From: Symsagittifera roscoffensis
Taxonomy: Eukaryota; Xenacoelomorpha; Acoela; Convolutidae
NCBI RefSeq assembly: GCF_963678635.1
Contig: NC_087066.1
Location: 2,203,745 to 2,267,744, forward strand
Reading direction: 5' to 3'
DNA length: 64,000 bases
Positions 53,134 through 64,000 of the stretch are shown in pieces (position 1 is the first letter of the stretch; each line of letters opens with the position of its first letter). The notes under the pieces are model-generated. The model was not told the origin of the DNA, did no database searches, and saw nothing but the letters and a program-made list of their open reading frames with translations. The position numbers and the translations under genes were made by a program.

Positions 53134-53307
53134 GTAAATATTATAGTTTCAGATTTGACAGAAATCTGGTGAAAAACAAATCATATGAATTTTATTACGA
53201 TTGAAAACATCTTACAGGACATTTAGTTGGCTTTGCTCTGAATCGAATTTCATTTAGAGTTTAAACTGACATCCCTTAACTCTGTGTTAAAATCTCTCCA
53301 ATTGTAG

Positions 53308-53542
53308 GACGCGGGAGTGAGCCTTCTGCAGCTGTCTGCCCTATCCTGTTCCGCTTCTTCGCCCGATGTGCCCTGCAGTGTGAATGTAGAGACGGCGGCC
53401 GTGTGGGACTTTGACGCCACACCCACCCCTGTGAGATACGAGGAGCTGCTGCTGACTGCCTCCGACTCAGTCAACTCGGAGGAGTTCCACGCTCTCTTCA
53501 CATGCACTCCCCTCAACGAAGCCGTGCCCGCATTCACCAATG
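53308..53542 (+). CDS. Cadherin exon 9 (block B)
   Basis: Same residues as 45117-45351; silent differences only (for example CTATCC for CTCTCC). Confidence 0.75.
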
Positions 53543-53963
53543 GTGCGGTTTGGACTCATTACTCAACTACGATTCATTCTATCGTTCTGTACTCATGTCC
53601 AAACGTTTTTCTTCTGGTTGCATCTAGACGCTTTTTTCTCATATGATTTCAAACATCAAATAGCCTTTATGAAGTAGATGTCTTTTGCCTCTGCTAAGAC
53701 ATGGGTTTTCGGTTACTGAGCATCAAATTTCTCTGGCAAATCTTCAATTTTGTGACTATGGTGTGAACATGTCCTGGACACCTTATACGATGATAAGTTT
53801 AACGTTTCTGTCAAAAGTACTTTTCGAATAAAAGGCGTTATGCATGAAAAGGCGTAAGAATGAAGACAATTGGCTTCGAATTGAAAATACGGACTAAAAA
53901 TTTTCCTCAAAACGTTTTAAGAGCAGGATGTTATCTTGGCTGTAGGTAAATGAAATATTCAAC

Positions 53964-54880
53964 CGCCCGGGTTGACCAAAACTTCTAACCATACAATTTC
54001 CATTTATGAAAAACTTCTTGTCATACAATTCCATACAATGCCATACGTACAGAACATTGTATGAAATCTCTATGATAAACATTTTTCCATATATGAAAAT
54101 TGTATGATAGGTTTTTTTCCATAAACCAAAAATTTTGATTTTTTTCTTTCTAAATTTAGTTTCTGAAAAAATTTCGGTTGTGTTTGCAACCAAACACAAG
54201 TGACAAAGACCTTGGTTACTCAAAACACCAAAGGTTGGGGGTCTTGCATTTATCATGCATAGCAAACGACCTGAATTTGGATGCTTTTCACAATCGATAT
54301 AACAAAAGTAACGAACTTTTATTTTTTGGCCAAATTTTTTAATGATGATTATTTTAAATTTTTGAATTTTCATGTTATCAGACATTGCTCAAGGCTTACA
54401 TTAACACCTCATACAAAAGAAATAGGAATTTTCAGCGTTTTTGAAAAAAAAATTAAGTGAAAAGAAAATAAAAGCCAATTTTATCGTATCCAGGACTACG
54501 TTATGCACACAAAATATTAAATTTTGCATGCAAAAAAAAAAATCGAAAAATGTTTGTTTGCGTACGAAATTCGATTTGCGGTTGAAAAAAAACAAAAAGT
54601 TACTTGGAAAATTTTTTGTGTTGCCATCAAAAAAATGCCAGTCATACAATTCCCATATATGGGAATTGTATGGTAAGCATTTTTTTCAAAAAACGAGAAC
54701 CTCAGTTTTTTTATCACCAGACTGTTTTATAAGAACCAAACATCCACAGAAATAAGTTTATACCAGTTTTCAACCATTTTTAGAAATTGTATGAAAATTG
54801 TATGACAAGCAATTTTCCATACACTTGATGTATGGAATTGTATGATAACCATTTTCGGTGTATGGAGGTCAACCCGGGCG
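53964..54880. mobile_element. 0.9-kb MITE with 14-bp inverted ends (block B)
   Basis: Counterpart of 45773-46685 at the equivalent intron position. Confidence 0.8.
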
Positions 54881-55436
54881 ATTTGAAATGAGTAATTTGT
54901 ACGCAATGTAAAGCAAAATTAAGACAAACTAAGTTAAATCAAATCCAAAACAAATCAGAAAAACAGATTTGTTTTGCAATTGTTCCTCGGAAAATTGCAC
55001 TCTCTGGACGTACCGACTCAACTTTTTTAATCAAAGAATTTCAAAAAGCGTTTCTATTGGCTAAATGCTTTTCTCGCAAAATCGAAGTAAATTTAACAGA
55101 AAATGTATTAAATCAGTGGAAAATAATCAAAAATATTACAAATTGCGGGTTACAAATTGATTAGTATTGCATCAGATAACCATCGAGATTAATTTGGTCA
55201 AAATCATAAGAATTTTTCAGTCTTGAAAACTCATCTGCTCATTATTTAATCGGTCAATTAGCACTAATGGCCTGGATTTATTTTCTTATTTTGAGATTTT
55301 CGCGATTTACTTTGAGATTTTGAATACTCTATTCTGATTGGCTGAAAGTAAGCTAAAATTAATTTCAAGCATTCGGTCCTTCAAGCATGAGGGACGCCAA
55401 CAAAGTAGGTACTAACATGGTCTACTTAAGAGGGAG

Positions 55437-55846
55437 TGAGTTATGTTCGAGTTGGTTAACTCATAGAGTAATTTCGGATAGGGTACACCGTCTGCTCGTC
55501 ACGCTATCTTATTTTCGGCCGGATAGATTCGTGCAACTTCTTAGTCTAATACCGATCCTAATCTTACTCTTATACTATCTAGTCTCAGGTTGTTTAACTA
55601 GTCTCTGCTAGGCTCAATAGATCTAGGGTATACTGGTTTATTGCGGCTGCTGAAGTGCTCGGGAGAGTCCAACTAATTTCTAAGTTAAATTCAAATCTCT
55701 CTGGTGCTGAAATTACAAGTAACTTCAGCACTTACAAATAAGTGGGTTGTTAGTTAGATGGATCATGATTGGTTAATATTAAATACTTTACATTGGTAAA
55801 ATATCTAAATTATCCAATCATAAAATGTAGTTTAGATCAGGTTCCA
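55437..55846 (-). repeat. 3' LTR of the second giant element
   Basis: 410 bp, close to 5026-5435 except the loop of the U5-end hairpin (about 12 bases replaced while GAGTTA/TAACTC is retained) and a few changes near 55800-55830. Confidence 0.92.
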
Positions 55847-57692
55847 CCCATCCGGGTTTTACAGAGTTTTTTAGAATGGTTCTTCTGCAATTCGAAGGAT
55901 GGATGATGGACGTTGGTGTTTGGCGAACATCATATTTCTTTTGTTTCCTTTTTGTTAAAGAAGTTCCAGGAAGCTGGAGTTAGATGACATAAGACGTTGT
56001 GTCTTCTAGTGACAACGACTAAGTCTTTGCAACAAACTCAAATCTGATTTCAGAATGGTTTGCTATGTCAGGTTTTTCTGTTCTGCGTGGAGAACTTCTT
56101 TTGTGTCTGATCTAGTTTGGGAATGGCGTGGAGATTGTGCGTGGAGGGGATGCCTGGTTATCGGATGCCTCGGATCTGTACGTATACTTGAGCATCGAGG
56201 TGGTCATTGGTCTAGTTCAATGAAGTCCTTTTCTGCGAAGTCAAGTCGTACTCTAAATCCTTTGAGTTGTGATTGTGAGTGGCATATCGATTGTGGTTGG
56301 TCATTCTCTCTCGAGTGTAGTGGGGTCGTTTTGTCTTTAGATGTTCGTCCTTGGTGTTGTATTCTGATCTATGTATTCTGCCTAGGGGATGCCTCGGATC
56401 TGTACGTATACTTGAGCATCGAGGTGGTCATTGGTCTAGTTCAATGCAGTCCTTTTCTGCGAAGTCAAGTCGTACTCTAAATCCTTTGAGTTGTGATTGT
56501 GAGTGGCATATCGATTGTGGTTGGTCATTCTCTCTCGAGTGTAGTGGGGTCGTTTTGTCTTTAGATGTTCGTCCTTGGTGTTGTATTCTGATCTATGTAT
56601 TGCATAATGTAATTTACATTTTATAAAACATTTATTAGTTTAATATTTTTTAATTATGATTTTAGTTAGTTGTTTTCACAAAAGCTTTTTGTTTTAGTTC
56701 GGTTATTTTGAAGAGTTACTCACACTTGAGTAGCTCTTATTAAAAATAGAGGTGTGGTCACAAAGCGTGGATGTAGCACGGTGGGTTAGGCCGGCTATAG
56801 AGCATGCTCAGGACGTCCTTCCTGGTGGGTTAGGCCAGGAGTGGGAGTATGATTTCATGCGGTTTTTGTGAGGGGTCCTGTTATGTGACAACGTTTTATG
56901 TTGGGTTTGTTGTGGTTTTTCTTATGTCTTGTTGGTTATGTCCTTTTTCCAAAAATCAAATTGTTTGTGGTATGGGTTTGTCTTTCGACTTTTTTGTGTT
57001 TTATTATTTCTTTCTTAGACTTTATAATAGTCTTCAAAAGAATAAATTATCCAGTTTTTAACTGGGTTAATCCGGTTTGGGTACCGTTGGTTTCCTTTTC
57101 TTAGTCATGCTGTTATTCTATGATTTGTGGTATTTAGTAAGCTGCGTTGGTTGGTTTTGTTTAGTATATGATTCCTTTCCAACCGGGTTAAAGGAAAGTT
57201 TGAAACATGTTATTATATGTTAGAGTTGTTGAGTGTGAAAACTTGAAACTAAAATTCATTATTTTAAACAATTCTTCGTGGGCGAGCTGTGCGAGTGTGG
57301 ATAGAATTTCTGTGCGAATAAATGAGAATATCAAAAGGTTAGTACTGCATTTGCATTTTATTAATTTACTGCGTAGAATTTGGAAATTTACTGCTAGTTA
57401 TGGGGGAATTTTAAGTTACAAATTTTCATCATAATTAGATTTACTGCTTGTGGGGAAAATTTTAGAAATGAATTTACTGCATTGGTATTAAATTTATAAA
57501 TTTATAAGTGTAAGAGATTAATAGAATTTTTGAAATATGTTTGATGAAATTTGCGATTTTTATTTGTCTTTTGTGGTTTTTGTAGGTGATTGTCGGATGA
57601 AGGCTAAAAATCTAAAGAAAACATGGATAAAGAATGGTGAGTTTTTAATATTTTAATTAGTTAGTAATATTCATTTAATTCATACTTACCTG
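55847..57692 (-). other. Noncoding 3' tail of the second giant element
   Basis: Like 5436-6995, with the hairpin at 56711-56738 conserved. It has about 65 extra bases near 55945-56010 and an exact-looking 224-bp tandem duplication (units starting at 56163 and 56387). Confidence 0.7.
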
Positions 57693-59498
57693 TTAGTCGT
57701 CGGGGAAAAAACCGTGGGGGAAGATGTCGTGGATGAGATCGGAAGTTGTTAGTAGTTTAGCTAAGATGCGGATGATATTTTTAGTCTGAAGCAGTGGCCA
57801 AAGCAATTGAAGTGCCTTTATAGTGGTTAGTTCTTCAGTGCCAACTGCAAACTCATAAGGTGTGTTTTGGATTAGATTATATAATTTGTGATTGAATTTA
57901 GTGTTGTGGATGAATTCTAAAATTGGGATTTCTATAGGTTGTACAAACTCGTGCGGGATAAGGAAGGGTCGGGATTCTTCGGCGTTGAAGGTCTTGGTGA
58001 TGGGACAGAAGATGTACATTTGGGTTATGGGGTCATAATTACGAAGAATACCATGAAGGTTAGTGTTTTTAATACAATATGTGAAATTTAGGAAAAATGG
58101 TGAAGTGTATTTGGAATTAATGAATTGAAAGCGATGGTGTGGTTGTCTAGAGGGTGTGTGTAGGTCAAAGTGATTTTGGATGAAGCGATAATAACTATAT
58201 GTGTGGGTTTGTTTAGTGCGCAACATAATATCGTGTGAGCAGTGTAAATCTCTTTCGTGTGGTGCAAGGAAATGAAAGGTTAGTGAAAATATTTGGAAGC
58301 GTTCTTTAAAACTTTCGTATGCTTGTGTGTCTGTTAGTGCTTCTGAAATAATGTGATCAAACTTGCGGTCGAAGATGTTTAGTGTAAATATATATGGTGT
58401 CTTGATGAAAAATTTTTCGGTAATTTGTGGATTAGCGAAGCGATCGTCGTCTAAGAATTGATCTTGGTTAGCTCTGATGATGTTGTGATCATAGTATTCG
58501 AGTGTATATTCGTTAGCTCTAGGTGCAGTGTGTGTTTTTAGTGATTTTTTATATCCAACGTAAGTAAATTGTCTAGCGGTTAGTGGTGTAGTGAGTCGAT
58601 ATAGCATGTCCGTATTTCGCTCTATATCGATGTGAGTGTTAGATAAGGGTAAGCAAAGAGGGTTAGTGAAATGATAATATGAGGTCCAAGAGAGAGTGGG
58701 CATTAAAACGTATTCATCTACAAAGTTGCGTGTTTCGTTAGTGTCGTGGGGGGTGTTTAAGGTGTATTGTGGAAATGAGGGTAAGGTGATGGCTAAAAAT
58801 TCTTTTGTGTTAGTATGCTTGGGGTGGTTGATGTATTCACGGGCTGTTCCTGGTTTTGCTGGGAAAGGATGGTTGGGGAACTTTCTTTTAAAAGTGCGGT
58901 AAGCTCTATTAGTGTTGAGTGAAGATTCAGTTGATGTGGATGATGGTGCTAATGATTCAGTATAATTTGAAGAGGGTGTAGGGGTAGGGGGATTGGATGA
59001 ATTTATAGTGGAGGAGATTTGGTTTATGGTTGGGGTATTAAGGTGGTAGGGTTGTTGTTGGAGGGTAATAAAATTATCTAGCTCTGGGGAGATTCGGGGG
59101 GTGTCTGGAGAATGAGATGATTGGTCAGAATGGTATGAGGAGTAGGTTGGGGTAACTTGGGAAGCATAAGAGGGTGTGGGAGTGATTGGGTCAGGGTCAT
59201 TGGATAATATGGGTTGAAAAGGGGGTTGAGAAAATTTAGAAGAGTTATGAAAATTATTGGATGGGGATGGTTCTGAGTCGGCAAATTCATCGGGGGTTTC
59301 GATATTCGGGTTATTGAGTTGTGAGATGGAATATAAAACTGAGATGTGTGAATTAGTGTCGGAATTCATGCCTGATGTTACATTACTAGATGGAAAATCG
59401 GGTGGCGGAAAAGCAAAAAGTGGTATTATTGGGATTGGAGAGGTAAGATTGGTTGGGTGGGAATTCGATCGGTGTAGTGATCCAAGTTGGCGGCTCAT
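57693..59498 (-). CDS. 599-aa-type last ORF, second copy (601 aa)
   Basis: Intact, with the same ATGA overlap with env (59495-59498). Compared with 6996-8795 it has an in-frame TP insertion in the low-complexity part and scattered mostly conservative changes, which points to selection for the protein. Confidence 0.85.
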   Translation of the reverse strand: MSRQLGSLHRSNSHPTNLTSPIPIIPLFAFPPPDFPSSNVTSGMNSDTNSHISVLYSISQLNNPNIETPDEFADSEPSPSNNFHNSSKFSQPPFQPILSNDPDPITPTPSYASQVTPTYSSYHSDQSSHSPDTPRISPELDNFITLQQQPYHLNTPTINQISSTINSSNPPTPTPSSNYTESLAPSSTSTESSLNTNRAYRTFKRKFPNHPFPAKPGTAREYINHPKHTNTKEFLAITLPSFPQYTLNTPHDTNETRNFVDEYVLMPTLSWTSYYHFTNPLCLPLSNTHIDIERNTDMLYRLTTPLTARQFTYVGYKKSLKTHTAPRANEYTLEYYDHNIIRANQDQFLDDDRFANPQITEKFFIKTPYIFTLNIFDRKFDHIISEALTDTQAYESFKERFQIFSLTFHFLAPHERDLHCSHDIMLRTKQTHTYSYYRFIQNHFDLHTPSRQPHHRFQFINSKYTSPFFLNFTYCIKNTNLHGILRNYDPITQMYIFCPITKTFNAEESRPFLIPHEFVQPIEIPILEFIHNTKFNHKLYNLIQNTPYEFAVGTEELTTIKALQLLWPLLQTKNIIRILAKLLTTSDLIHDIFPHGFFPDD

Positions 59499-62112
59499 CG
59501 TGGGCTAAAAAAATGATTATTTTGAGACTGAAAAGCGGTGGTATGGGGTTGTTCAATAATTTGTTCATAAGTATTTTCATCTTGTGACTGGTGTGTCATT
59601 ATATGTTGGATGGGACTTTGTGATGTGGTGAGTCGAAAATTTGGATTATGTGTGATGGCTAAATTTCGAAAATTTCGTGGGACTAGGGATAGTGGATGGT
59701 TATTTGGTAGGGGTGGTAATTGTGGTGCCGTTGGCGTTATGTCTACATTGTTATGTTCTTCGTCGTATGTATTTTGTCGTGTTGCTATTTTTGTGTTATA
59801 TTCTTTTATTTGTGCGTCTAAAAGAATTTTGTTTATAGATGTAGAAAAGATTCCAAAAAATCCTGCAAAGAGTATGCGTGCTACGCTTGCTTGTCTGTTT
59901 ACTTGTGTGTGTATAGCACATGTGTTGTAGATTCCTTTTAAAAGTGAGAAAAGAAATCCAATAAAGTTAAACATTGCGTATAAAATAGTCAATTTTTCTA
60001 AGATGTAGTAGGGCCATCCTAGAAAATCGAGGATCTCATTTTTGAGTGTAACAAAGCTAAAAATGTTGATTGGTGATATATCTTGGGGACGGTACTTTTC
60101 ACCGTTTAGATATATATAATCTTTAATGTCTTTAAAATATCCGCTATAGTCTTGCGTGTAGATATCGGCAAATCCTGCGGTTTCTGCAAGTTTGCGTAAA
60201 TTTTGATCTATTGATTGTCTTTGTATAGTGTCCATTTGTGTTAATAATTCTTGGAATTGTTGTGTTCTAATGTGATGTTGAATATCTGATTTTGAATAGA
60301 TTCCTATTGATTGTAAGTCTATATTTGGGTTTCGAGCGATAGCGCGAATGCTTTCTGGTGAAAATTTTTTGAGTGATTGCATTAATGTGGGATATGGAGT
60401 GAGAAGATAATATTTATTTTCATCAGGGTTTAGTTGTACTACATTGTGGCTGTTTTCTGATCCACATGGGACTGCGGTATCCCAGAAATAGGTTCTTCGT
60501 GAAAGTGTATCCACGAAATGTACTTTATTCTTATAAAAGATAGGGATTCTTTTATAACATCGTTTATCTTCAAAAACGTATAGTGGTGATACTTTTTTAG
60601 TACAAGTATAAAACCATAAGATGTTTCCTTCATAGTCTAAAAAATTTGATCTATTTCCAGATAATAAGTATCCTGCATAGGGTATTTTTAATACTGCTAG
60701 TGCAAGTGATTGTAATATTTGTGTTCGTTCTAATTCGCATAGTTGGTGTAGTGTTTCTAATTCGGAGAGTGACATTTCTTGAAAAATTCGGCTAATTGTA
60801 TAATCTAGTTTCATATCTAAATGAATATCATAGTGGATATTACCGAAATATGTAGTATTCATTAGTGATAATTCTTGTAAGCGTGTGCTTCTGGTGTCAT
60901 GGGGTTTTAGATGTCCACCAGGTTGTCCGTTGCTTTTTCAAAATTAACTGGTATATAGGATGTTCCTTCGTTTAGAGGATGACCTGTGGCATATGGGTCG
61001 ATTTTTACTTTTCCAGTGGTCATGTCGAATCCTTTTTCGTATTCAACTAATATTTCAGAGTATTGTGTTCTGTGAAGTGGATTCCTGTATTTACATGCAA
61101 GTTCTGTTTCTTGATATATTTGAAAACGTGTCAATTTATTTTCTATATTGTCTATGTTTCTAAAATTAGAACTTAGTTTTCGTGATGGATGGACTTGTTC
61201 ATATGGAATTGATTGTATAAAATATTTTTCGTGAAATTTTATCATACGAGCGTGTATTTTTGCTACTTGAAATGTTGTACATGTATCTTCGGGGAACCAA
61301 ACAATGGTTGCTTGTGTTCTCGTTATAGGGTCGCAATAACCTTGATCATTTTTACAAGGTAATCGGATTCCTTGATAGATCATTGTATTATCTGATAAAT
61401 CTCGTGTTAGTTGTATTTTTTCGAGTTGTATTTTCCAATCGAAAAACATTATTTCTTGGTATCCTTTATTTTTTGTGTCTGCTTTGCAGTTTGACGGGTC
61501 ATTTATACCAATGTGTGGTATCCAATGTTTATCGTGTAGGTCATAGGTTAATCGTCCGTGTGCGCCGTTATACGGGTATTTTTCGTCTAGTTTTATATGT
61601 CCTTGGTGTCTTTCAAGTTGTGATTGATGTACTGAGTCTGAAAAAACTTGAAAATTAACTAACTTTCTTGCGGAGTTTTTATTTTGTGTGATGTTTAGTC
61701 TAAGTAATTCATTTTTACAATCGTCGGGATTGAGATGTAAAAGACGTTCTATATTACTCTGATAGAATGATTCATGGTCAAGTCGGTTTTTGTTTCCGTT
61801 CGAGACTTGTGAACAATGTATTTTCTTTTCGGAAAATGTTGCTGTGAATTTATAACCTGTAACTGTTGTTGCTCGGGCTTTTGAATAGAGTGTTGCTATT
61901 ACATCTGTGGTTTCTATAGCTTGTGGTTCTGTTTCACATTGTGATACTTGATTTATTGCATATTTATGTAGTGTTTTTTGTTCATTTTCTTCACAATCGT
62001 AATGTGTTACTAATAAATCTTGTGGTCCTGTACGGGGGGAAGGGTTTATGTTTTGATTTGAGATTACTAGAAAAAGGAGTTGGAGAAAAATTAATAATTT
62101 TAGAATATACAT
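59495..62112 (-). pseudogene. Envelope-like ORF, second copy, frameshifted
   Basis: The N-terminal 401-codon frame (60907-62112) and the C-terminal 455-codon frame (59495-60862) correspond to one protein in the first copy. The break is a T-run at 60934-60938 with 5 T where the first copy has 6 (10231-10236), a single-base deletion or sequencing error. Signal peptide, cysteines and membrane segments are otherwise conserved. Confidence 0.88.
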
Positions 62113-62968
62113 GTGTATGATAATCCTGAGTATGGATTATAAAATGTAATGTAACCAATTGTGTTTTTGGTATATCTGTCGTATTTATATATTACTTCAG
62201 TAGTTATAAACGGTGGTGGTAGTGATTGAGCTGTTATGTTAGGTGGGTTTAATGGATAGGGATGTTGAGTAATGTTATTTAACTTAACTGTGATTTCAAA
62301 TTTTAATTGTAAACTGTTTTGTTGGAGTATTTGAATATTGTGATCACGGATATCGTTGTGAATATCTTGGCGATATTGTAATCTATTAAGTGCCCAGTTA
62401 TGAAGGCGGTTACTTTCTTGATGTTGTCCGAATAATGGTGGAGGTGCTGTGAATGTATTCCAATCTAATCTTAAAGGAATATTTGTTAATGATTGTTCTC
62501 GATATCTTGCATCGAGATTGTTCGGAAAGGTTAAGTTAAGGGGGGTTGGTGAAATTTGACTAATTGATGGTGTTGATGGAAGTGATAATGTTTCGGGTAA
62601 TGATGAAGATGTTGTATCTGTAGAAATATCTATGGGGTCATTGACTAAATTTGGTTCACCTTGTGTGAATGAATGTGTAGTCCAATATGGAAATCGTGAT
62701 GTTTGGTTTGTGGGGTTAAAAGGATTTTCACGTATTTGCTCAGATGTTGGTGTTGAACCTAAGTAATCTGAGGGTAGGCTTGAAGTGCTTCGTTGTGAAA
62801 AAAGTGTAGGAGTTTCTGGTGTATTACCAGTGGGATTTTCTGGAGTGCTTTGTGGTGGTGATTGAGGTATTTCAAAATGAACTCGGGGAGTTTGAAAATT
62901 TCTATTTCGTCGAGGATGTATAATTTGTCTATTTATTTCTGTTGTGTTTTGATTTTGACTAAATTGTC
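62100..62968 (-). CDS. Methionine-free ORF, second copy, 5'-truncated by a duplication junction
   Basis: Open and free of ATG over about 289 codons, matching the C-terminal three quarters of 11398-12534. One ACA codon fewer in the ACA ACA ACA run; most base changes are silent. The N-terminal quarter is replaced by the duplicated env segment. Confidence 0.7.
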
Positions 62969-63975
62969 GTTTCTTGATATATTTGAAAACGTGTCAATTT
63001 ATTTTCTATATTGTCTATGTTTCTAAAATTAGAACTTAGTTTTCGTGATGGATGGACTTGTTCATATGGAATTGATTGTATAAAATATTTTTCGTGAAAT
63101 TTTATCATACGAGCGTGTATTTTTGCTACTTGAAATGTTGTACATGTATCTTCGGGGAACCAAACAATGGTTGCTTGTGTTCTCGTTGTAGGGTCGCAAT
63201 AACCTTGATCATTTTTACAAGGTAATCGGATTCCTTGATAGATCATTGTATTATCTGATAAATCTCGTGTTAGTTGTATTTTTTCGAGTTGTATTTTCCA
63301 ATCGAAAAACATTATTTCTTGGTATCCTTTATTTTTTGTGTCTGCTTTGCAGTTTGACGGGTCATTTATACCAATGTGTGGTATCCAATGTTTATCGTGT
63401 AGGTCATAGGTTAATCGTCCGTGTGCGCCGTTATACGGGTATTTTTCGTCTAGTTTTATATGTCCTTGGTGTCTTTCAAGTTGTGATTGATGTACTGAGT
63501 CTGAAAAAACTTGAAAATTAACTAACTTTCTTGCGGAGTTTTTATTTTGTGTGATGTTTAGTCTAAGTAATTCATTTTTACAATCGTCGGGATTGAGATG
63601 TAAAAGACGTTCTATATTACTCTGATAGAATGATTCATGGTCAAGTCGGTTTTTGTTTCCGTTCGAGACTTGTGAACAATGTACTTTCTTTTCGGAAAAT
63701 GTTGCTGTGAATTTATAACCTGTAACTGTTGTTGCTCGGGCTTTTGAATAGAGTGTTGCTATTACATCTGTGGTTTCTATAGCTTGTGGTTCTGTTTCAC
63801 ATTGTGATACTTGATTTATTGCATATTTATGTAGTGTTTTTTGTTCATTTTCTTCACAATCGTAATGTGTTACTAATAAATCTTGTGGTCCTGTACGGGG
63901 GGAAGGGTTTATGTTTTGATTTGAGATTACTAGAAAAAGGAGTTGGAGAAAAATTAATAATTTTAGAATATACAT
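62959..63975 (-). pseudogene. Duplicated N-terminal fragment of the envelope-like ORF
   Basis: 338 codons nearly the same as the start of 60907-62112 (differences include V for I in the KK.HCSQ segment and T for I in DP.TR). The duplicated segment begins at 62969 and equals that starting at 61106, a spacing of 1863 bp. Either a tandem duplication or an assembly join. Confidence 0.8.
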
Positions 63976-64000
63976 GTGTATGATAATCCTGAGTATGGAT

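Larger units (their letters stand above)
51047..55436. repeat. Duplicated block B
   Basis: Counterpart of 42884-47236, offset about 8.16-8.19 kb. Stops at the second giant-element LTR. Confidence 0.95.
55437..64000 (-). mobile_element. Second giant retroelement copy, 3' part, cut by the window edge
   Basis: LTR at 55437 followed by the same 3' gene order as 5436-12270 of the first copy. Differences: a 224-bp duplication in the noncoding tail, a 1-nt deletion in env, and a 1863-bp direct duplication starting at 62969. Its gag-pol lies outside the window, if present. Inserted after ...AAGAGGGAG of block B. Confidence 0.92.

Noticed and set aside
53894-54385. 163-aa minus-strand ORF in the block B MITE
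   Set aside because: It lies in the repetitive MITE, is broken in block A (45703-46073), and has no recognisable domain.

Overview
The window is a stretch of an invertebrate animal genome, AT-rich and full of mobile DNA. Two host genes can be supported. One is an intronless-looking major-facilitator transporter (2746-4341, SLC18B1-like). The other is a multi-exon cadherin-repeat gene (13 exons between 27820 and 48597, all on the + strand, with matching splice phases and two GC-AG introns). Both host genes are GC-richer than their surroundings. The species cannot be fixed from sequence alone.

The most striking object is a giant LTR retroelement at 5026-23883, on the minus strand, about 18.9 kb long. 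It has 410-bp LTRs that look identical by eye and a 4-bp target duplication (CTAC). Besides gag, protease, reverse transcriptase, RNase H and integrase it carries: a basic 155-aa protein; a 492-aa Gag-upstream protein in the Gag frame behind one TAA; two tiny membrane proteins; a 378-codon open frame containing no methionine codon; an 872-aa envelope-like glycoprotein; and a 599-aa unknown protein. The 3' genes are stacked with stop/start overlaps (ATGA, TAAATG), as in viruses that translate polycistronic RNA by reinitiation. A second copy enters at 55437 and runs off the right edge. It preserves the 3' gene set, including the methionine-free frame with an in-frame 3-nt indel, but its env is frameshifted and an internal 1.86-kb block is duplicated.

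Layout: 1-289 frameshifted protein remnant; 347-1230 MITE-like repeat; 2746-4341 transporter; 5026-23883 giant element; 23888-27819 AT-rich spacer with two oppositely oriented hAT-type MITEs; 27820-48597 cadherin exons. The cadherin introns hold hAT-type MITEs, a LINE relic, an array of four units of about 560-610 bp (29796-32062), a complete 6.16-kb gypsy element with three pol lesions (33366-39528), a 37/29-bp minisatellite (40371-42883) and a 0.9-kb MITE. After a 200-N gap (48689-48888), the minisatellite and five cadherin exons appear again (48889-55436) at very high identity. This is either a real tandem duplication or the second haplotype placed in tandem. The second giant element has inserted into this second block exactly where the first block shows the empty site.

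Functionally, only the transporter and the cadherin are host genes. The giant element looks like a recently active virus-like retroelement with an unusually large accessory gene set.
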